Below are positions 54,294-55,614 of a stretch of 55,614 bases of DNA, one piece after another. Source of the stretch: Candidatus Hydrogenedentota bacterium. GTDB lineage: Bacteria > Hydrogenedentota > Hydrogenedentia > Hydrogenedentales > SLHB01. The notes below the pieces were generated by a model. It saw only the letters and a list, made by a program, of their open reading frames with translations, ran no database searches and was not told the origin of the DNA. The stretch covers positions 1 to 55,614 of the forward strand of contig JABWCD010000036.1 of assembly GCA_013359265.1 (NCBI GenBank). Reading direction: 5' to 3'. A program made the translations under genes and the position numbers. How positions within the stretch are numbered: the first letter of the stretch is position 1; every line of letters begins with the position of its first letter.

Positions 54294-54878
54294 TCACAGT
54301 TCGTCACTGGCAATGAATATGTCTACTAACCGCCTTGATATGCGGTCATGCTTCTCCGAATACAGCAAATGATAGACCACCTGTTGTCCATCGTCCGAGA
54401 CGGCTGGCAATATGAGCACACAGCAGTCGAAGGGCTTCATGTTAAAACTAAAGCCCATACCCTGTTCGTGCTTTGCCTCAATGACAAATCGCGTGATTTT
54501 TGTTTCCGGTGCGGGTCCCGAAAGAACAGATGCCTCTCTTACGGCAACGTTTTCCATAAGAACCAACCCATCGGTCTTTCTTTGCACGCCCAGTAGCCTG
54601 CACTGCGATACATCAATAGTCCATTTGATAGTACTGCGATTCTTTAACTTCACGCACATTGCTGTCGGTCTCGATTGGCTGGACTTGGGTCCGAACAGCA
54701 TGGAGCCGAAATCCATATCCGGCCCGGGCAAGACTTCCAAGTCTTTATCGCTGAGCTCGTGCCCATCCGAATACTCAGTCAAACTGACCTTGACCGCTCT
54801 TATCTTAAGTACGGTCATTTCAGTGCACCCGAGAGACGCAAGGAGTAGCAGTGAAACCGCCGTGAAGGTATGGCGCAC
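54294..54878 (-). CDS. Lipoprotein of unknown function
   Basis: The GTG at 54878 is preferred because GGAG lies 7 bases upstream; a GTG at 54887 is also possible. The 194-residue protein has a lipoprotein signal with Cys18 (LLLLASLGCTEM). The mature part looks beta-rich (MCVKLKNRSTIKWTIDVSQCRLLGV, KITRFVIEAKHEQGMGFSFN), a pattern that suits an Ig-like fold, but no family is recognised. Base composition is clearly lower in GC than in most neighbours, so it may have been acquired. REP-like elements lie on both sides. Confidence 0.62.
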   Translation of the reverse strand: MRHTFTAVSLLLLASLGCTEMTVLKIRAVKVSLTEYSDGHELSDKDLEVLPGPDMDFGSMLFGPKSSQSRPTAMCVKLKNRSTIKWTIDVSQCRLLGVQRKTDGLVLMENVAVREASVLSGPAPETKITRFVIEAKHEQGMGFSFNMKPFDCCVLILPAVSDDGQQVVYHLLYSEKHDRISRRLVDIFIASDEL

Positions 54879-55042
54879 AGTAGTCACTCCGTTGCCTAAG
54901 AACTACATAGCCCTAGTCTGCCGATACACACGAATATTACGCAGTGACTAGCAATCGCCAGGCCACTGCCGACGGAGCTGATCTTCCGAGCAGACTTGTC
55001 CAGTTGCATATAAGCAACTAAATGCGTATAGTATAACCAGTA

Positions 55043-55122
55043 TAACCAGGGACAGCCACCTGTTATTTGCGGTCATTTCGTGGTCTTCTTTATAATCAGG
55101 GACAGCCACCTGTTATTTGCGG
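55043..55122 (-). repeat. Two REP-like elements separated by a remnant of the transposase 3' end
   Basis: Elements at 55043-55068 and 55093-55118 each read TAACCAGGGACAGCCACCTG (or TAATCAGG) followed by TTATTT. Between them remain only the last few transposase codons (KKTTK and stop on the minus strand). The unit repeats with a 50-bp period. Confidence 0.8.
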
Positions 55123-55307
55123 TCATTTCGTGGTCTTCTTTGCCTTGGCGGGCTTCTTGCGCCAGCCTTTGGGGCGGCCCGGTGGGAGCGCGCGCAGGCG
55201 GCGGCCGAGTTTGGTTTCGAGTTTGCTGAGGAAGGTGTCGCCGGCCAAGGGGCGCCCGGTCTGCGTGCGGACGCGTATAACCAGGGACAGCCACCTGTTA
55301 TTTGCGG
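55123..55307 (-). repeat. 185-bp duplicate of the transposase 3' end plus REP-like element
   Basis: The last 49 codons of the transposase (VRTQTGRPLAGD to KKTTK) are repeated here, with a REP-like element at 55278-55303 separating them from the gene. The copy stays open from an ATG at 55311 that overlaps the transposase stop codon (ATGA). It could be translated as a 62-residue peptide. Confidence 0.82.
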
Positions 55308-55614
55308 TCATTTCGTGGTCTTCTTTGCCTTGGCGGGTTTCTTGCGCCAGCCTTTGGGTCGGCCCGGTGGGAGTGCGCGCAGGCGGCGGCCGAGTTTGGT
55401 TTCGAGTTTGCTGAGGAAGGTGTCGCCGGCGAGGGGGCGCCCGGTCTGCGTGCGGACGCGGAGTTGGCGGACCATACCGGGGTCGAGCCGTTCGACGAGC
55501 GCGGCCTGCCAGTTTGTCGCGTCCCTCTTGCGCGCCCAGGCGGTCAGGTCGAGCAGGCCCGACGCGTCGCCCTGCCCCAGGTGTGCCGCGGCGCTTGACC
55601 ACGGGTAGCGCCAC
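55308..55614 (-). CDS. REP-associated tyrosine transposase (Y1_Tnp family), C-terminal part
   Basis: The gene runs off the right edge of the window; only the last 102 codons are seen. The visible protein begins WRYPWSSAAAHLG, a typical RAYT (IS200/IS605-like Y1 transposase) stretch after the catalytic Tyr region. It ends with RVRTQTGRPLAGDTFLSKLE and a basic Lys-rich tail. RAYTs are single-copy, domesticated transposases that mobilise REP sequences. The nearby GGTGGCTGTCCC elements are the likely substrates. The HUH motif and catalytic Tyr would lie beyond the window. The stop codon (55310-55308) overlaps an ATG leading into the duplicated tail. Confidence 0.85.
   Translation of the reverse strand, partial: WRYPWSSAAAHLGQGDASGLLDLTAWARKRDATNWQAALVERLDPGMVRQLRVRTQTGRPLAGDTFLSKLETKLGRRLRALPPGRPKGWRKKPAKAKKTTK

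Overview
The window is a GC-rich stretch of bacterial chromosome with about 40 genes. It contains no rRNA or tRNA gene, CRISPR array or prophage that I can see. The gene content suggests an uncultivated, Gram-negative, free-living bacterium of planctomycete or Hydrogenedentota type. The signs are a Tat-exported Gfo/Idh/MocA oxidoreductase beside a DUF1080 protein, a sialidase-type Asp-box protein, a long CcsA with a periplasmic N-terminal region, very large secreted repeat proteins (CarboxypepD_reg-like, FG-GAP) and many lipoproteins. This placement is inferred from gene content, not shown by a marker gene.

Left part (1-13.2 kb): a frameshifted gene with an HGG motif is followed by a 139-bp inverted-repeat element. 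A co-directional run then carries a Tat-exported oxidoreductase, a DUF1080 glycan-related protein, a small Tat-signal protein resembling a Gfo/Idh C-terminal domain, and a tightly packed trio: C39-like peptidase, RimK-type ATP-grasp ligase and GCS2-type carboxylate-amine ligase. The trio looks like a machine that makes and cuts a peptide-like product. On the opposite strand lie two overlapping dynamin-like GTPases and a small basic ORF. Two lipoproteins follow, one of them a sugar-type ABC binding protein without its transporter.

Middle (13.2-33.9 kb): 70-bp tandem repeats abut the stop codon of a membrane-anchored protein with about twelve Ig-like repeats. Next come a cytochrome c maturation operon (duplicated-domain lipoprotein, ResB, CcsA), a CsgG-like protein, a histidine kinase and sigma-54 response regulator pair, a small secreted protein, a PpiD-like foldase, and a MoxR / DUF58 / transglutaminase operon with coupled start and stop codons.

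Right part (34-55.6 kb): sialidase-like protein, Na/Ca exchanger, MFS transporter, a DUF4143-type ATPase under a perfect 19-bp palindrome that holds symmetrical promoter boxes, a periplasmic thiol-redox pair (exported DUF255 protein and DsbD), a 1305-residue FG-GAP protein, class II fructose-bisphosphate aldolase, a VapBC-type toxin-antitoxin pair, an M6-like lipoprotein peptidase with a partial duplicate of its 5' end, and a REP-associated tyrosine transposase at the right edge whose 3' end is tandemly duplicated.

Several families of short hairpin repeats are scattered between genes and mark this as a genome with active REP-like elements. One hairpin family shows a compensatory base pair change.
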